Below are positions 29,005-30,228 of a DNA stretch of 30,228 nucleotides, in pieces. The DNA comes from a virus. The stretch lies in IMG/VR virus record IMGVR_UViG_3300012920_008883, positions 1-30,228 of that record, one strand, 5' to 3'. The first letter of the stretch is position 1. Each line of letters opens with the position of its first letter. The position numbers were made by a program, and so were the translations under genes. Under the pieces are notes generated by a model, which made no database searches, was not told the origin of the DNA, and saw nothing but the letters and a program-made list of their open reading frames with translations.

Positions 29005-30228
29005 TTATAAAATTTTACCTGCACTATTAATAATACCTGGTGGAATAACTATCGGCCCAACAGGTGTTGGTACGGTTATCATTTTATTTCCTACTTTAAC
29101 AAAAGAGTTAGTATCAATTTCTTCTTGATTTCCATCAATAATACTTTTTACCATTGTAACCATTTCATTCGGTTCACCATAAACAGGTCCCGTATTTAGA
29201 CCTGACGCTGACATTCTTTCGGTTGCGTTCATAAACGCTCTATCTGCACTATAACCAGGTAAGAAATCAGAGAGTCCTAATAAGACTCCTGGTATGTTTA
29301 CACTTGGACCACCGACCCTTAATGCTGTATTGATTAAGTCTATCACGGCACTGAATAAATCCGCACAACTTTTTATACCCATCGCCAATATTCTTCTTAT
29401 AAGACTAATTAATGACGTTAATATGGTTACATATCTTTTGTATTTATTCAACAATATTTTTGCAACAATTGCCGTTACAAACGCCAATAAATCTCTCTTG
29501 ATCAGTTGCCAAAATTCCTCTATAAATTTCCAAAATACGTTTTTGATTATCTTGTAGAATAGTTTGTAGAACTGTTTCAATAGATCTTTAACAGTACCTG
29601 CAAAGTTTGATAATTGTTTCCATGCAATAACTAAGGGTAAAAATATCTTAGGACCTAAATACGCACTTACAATTGCTTTCGGGACATTTAAAATAAAAAG
29701 GTTTATCAGTTCAAGATTTATATTATCAATTAATTTTGGATCACTATCTGAATTCAATAATGCGTTTCTTGCCGCATCTTCTAATGTATTATTTACTAAT
29801 TGATCTAAATTTCCATTTTGAGATAGAATTACAAAATCTTCAAAATTTGAAGAGGAAGATGGTACTTCAAAATTACCACAATCCACAAACCTTAAAACTT
29901 TTCTAAATCTAGCGTCCTCATCATCTAAATCAATTCCTTCCACGTCTGCAAAATCAAAGTAAGACTCTACATCTAAATCATTTTCTGAGAATTGTTGACT
30001 TGTGGTTTGTATTAGATTACTTTGTTCTTCCTGACCACATATTTTAAATAATTTATTACATAGTCTATTAAGATCGTTAATCGCCTCATCAAATATTTGT
30101 GGGTTTTCACCATCACCTTGAAGAGTCATTAACATACTTGTTTTGATAATGTAACTTAAATCAGGACTTTCTATTGAGTCGTAGTACTGTGATACAAAAT
30201 CACCAACCTTAGGTATACTATTACCCCC
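29005..30228 (-). CDS. Large virion/baseplate protein (5' partial)
   Basis: The frame is open through the right edge of the window: 407 residues are visible, including 31 codons upstream of the ATG at 30135, so the true start lies outside. The N-terminal visible part is acidic (DLDVESYFDFADVEGIDLDD). The centre (about 180-300) is a series of long hydrophobic/aromatic helices (LLKQFYKLFYKIIKNVFWKF, LLAFVTAIVAKILLNKYKRY). The C-terminus is Pro/Gly-rich (TVPTPVGPIVIPPGIINSAG). It is upstream of the gp5-like gene in the same operon, which suggests a tail or baseplate protein that contacts membrane or DNA. No specific family is recognised. Confidence 0.7.
   Translation of the reverse strand, partial: GGNSIPKVGDFVSQYYDSIESPDLSYIIKTSMLMTLQGDGENPQIFDEAINDLNRLCNKLFKICGQEEQSNLIQTTSQQFSENDLDVESYFDFADVEGIDLDDEDARFRKVLRFVDCGNFEVPSSSSNFEDFVILSQNGNLDQLVNNTLEDAARNALLNSDSDPKLIDNINLELINLFILNVPKAIVSAYLGPKIFLPLVIAWKQLSNFAGTVKDLLKQFYKLFYKIIKNVFWKFIEEFWQLIKRDLLAFVTAIVAKILLNKYKRYVTILTSLISLIRRILAMGIKSCADLFSAVIDLINTALRVGGPSVNIPGVLLGLSDFLPGYSADRAFMNATERMSASGLNTGPVYGEPNEMVTMVKSIIDGNQEEIDTNSFVKVGNKMITVPTPVGPIVIPPGIINSAGKIL

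Noticed and set aside
1-30228. CRISPR arrays, insertion sequences, integrase or attachment sites
   Set aside because: No regularly spaced repeats, transposase or recombinase motifs, or flanking repeats were seen. The repeats found are coding low complexity or short regulatory elements.

Overview
This window is a structural and late-gene block of a large, AT-rich, T4-like tailed phage (myovirus). It carries the T4 head order: large terminase (gp17-like, 13702-15489), portal (gp20-like, 15536-17368), an extra core-type protein, prohead protease (gp21-like, 18910-19593), acidic scaffold (gp22-like, 19678-21102) and major capsid protein (gp23-like, 21134-22849). The host is probably a member of the Bacteroidota (Flavobacteriia-like). 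Three things suggest this: a phage-encoded ribosomal protein bS21 with a Bacteroidota-type C-terminus, a tmRNA 5' end of the GGGGGTGACTGG type, and A-rich start regions mostly without Shine-Dalgarno sequences. The host call is inference.

Layout. 1-2145 (+): the end of a protein with a peptidoglycan-binding-like segment, a small two-helix membrane protein and an unknown protein, closed by a terminator. 2218-2340: a promoter-like motif and an intergenic element (E1). 2380-5146 (-): tmRNA, a tiny basic protein gene missed by length cut-offs, a glycosyltransferase-like protein, a small unknown, a mannose-isomerase-type cupin, one odd tRNA-like gene, tRNA-Arg, tRNA-Leu, a membrane/coiled-coil protein and tRNA-Glu. 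5258-6384 (+): holin-like protein and amidase endolysin. 6447-6493: a second copy of the intergenic element (E2). 6536-8554 (-): a ClpC-type AAA+ unfoldase, divergent from an Hsp20 gene (8736-9104, +). 9216-13646 (+): KTSC protein, nucleotidyltransferase and four mostly acidic unknown proteins, three of them start/stop coupled. 13702-22849 (+): packaging and head genes, interrupted by the bS21 gene on the minus strand. 22933-23373 (+): dCMP deaminase. 23330-30228 (-): small conserved unknowns, two Lys/Cys-rich proteins, a DNRLRE-like structural protein, a gp5/VgrG-type OB-fold baseplate protein, a coiled-coil protein and the end of a large virion/baseplate protein.

The most interesting theme is control of host translation and protein quality. 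One phage carries a tmRNA with an unusual long tag ending in KVAVA, a ClpC-like unfoldase that keeps the VGF loop for docking to ClpP but has lost the N-domain, an Hsp20, a bS21 and several tRNAs. A plausible but untested reading is a phage-run tag-and-degrade circuit that borrows host ClpP, together with ribosome remodelling by bS21. A second theme is a short motif, TATTTAT(A/T/C), on the sense strand shortly before many transcription units. It is the reverse complement of the classic T4 late box. A third is a pair of similar elements (E1, E2), both in the same orientation at junctions of convergent genes, one next to the tmRNA and the other next to clpC.
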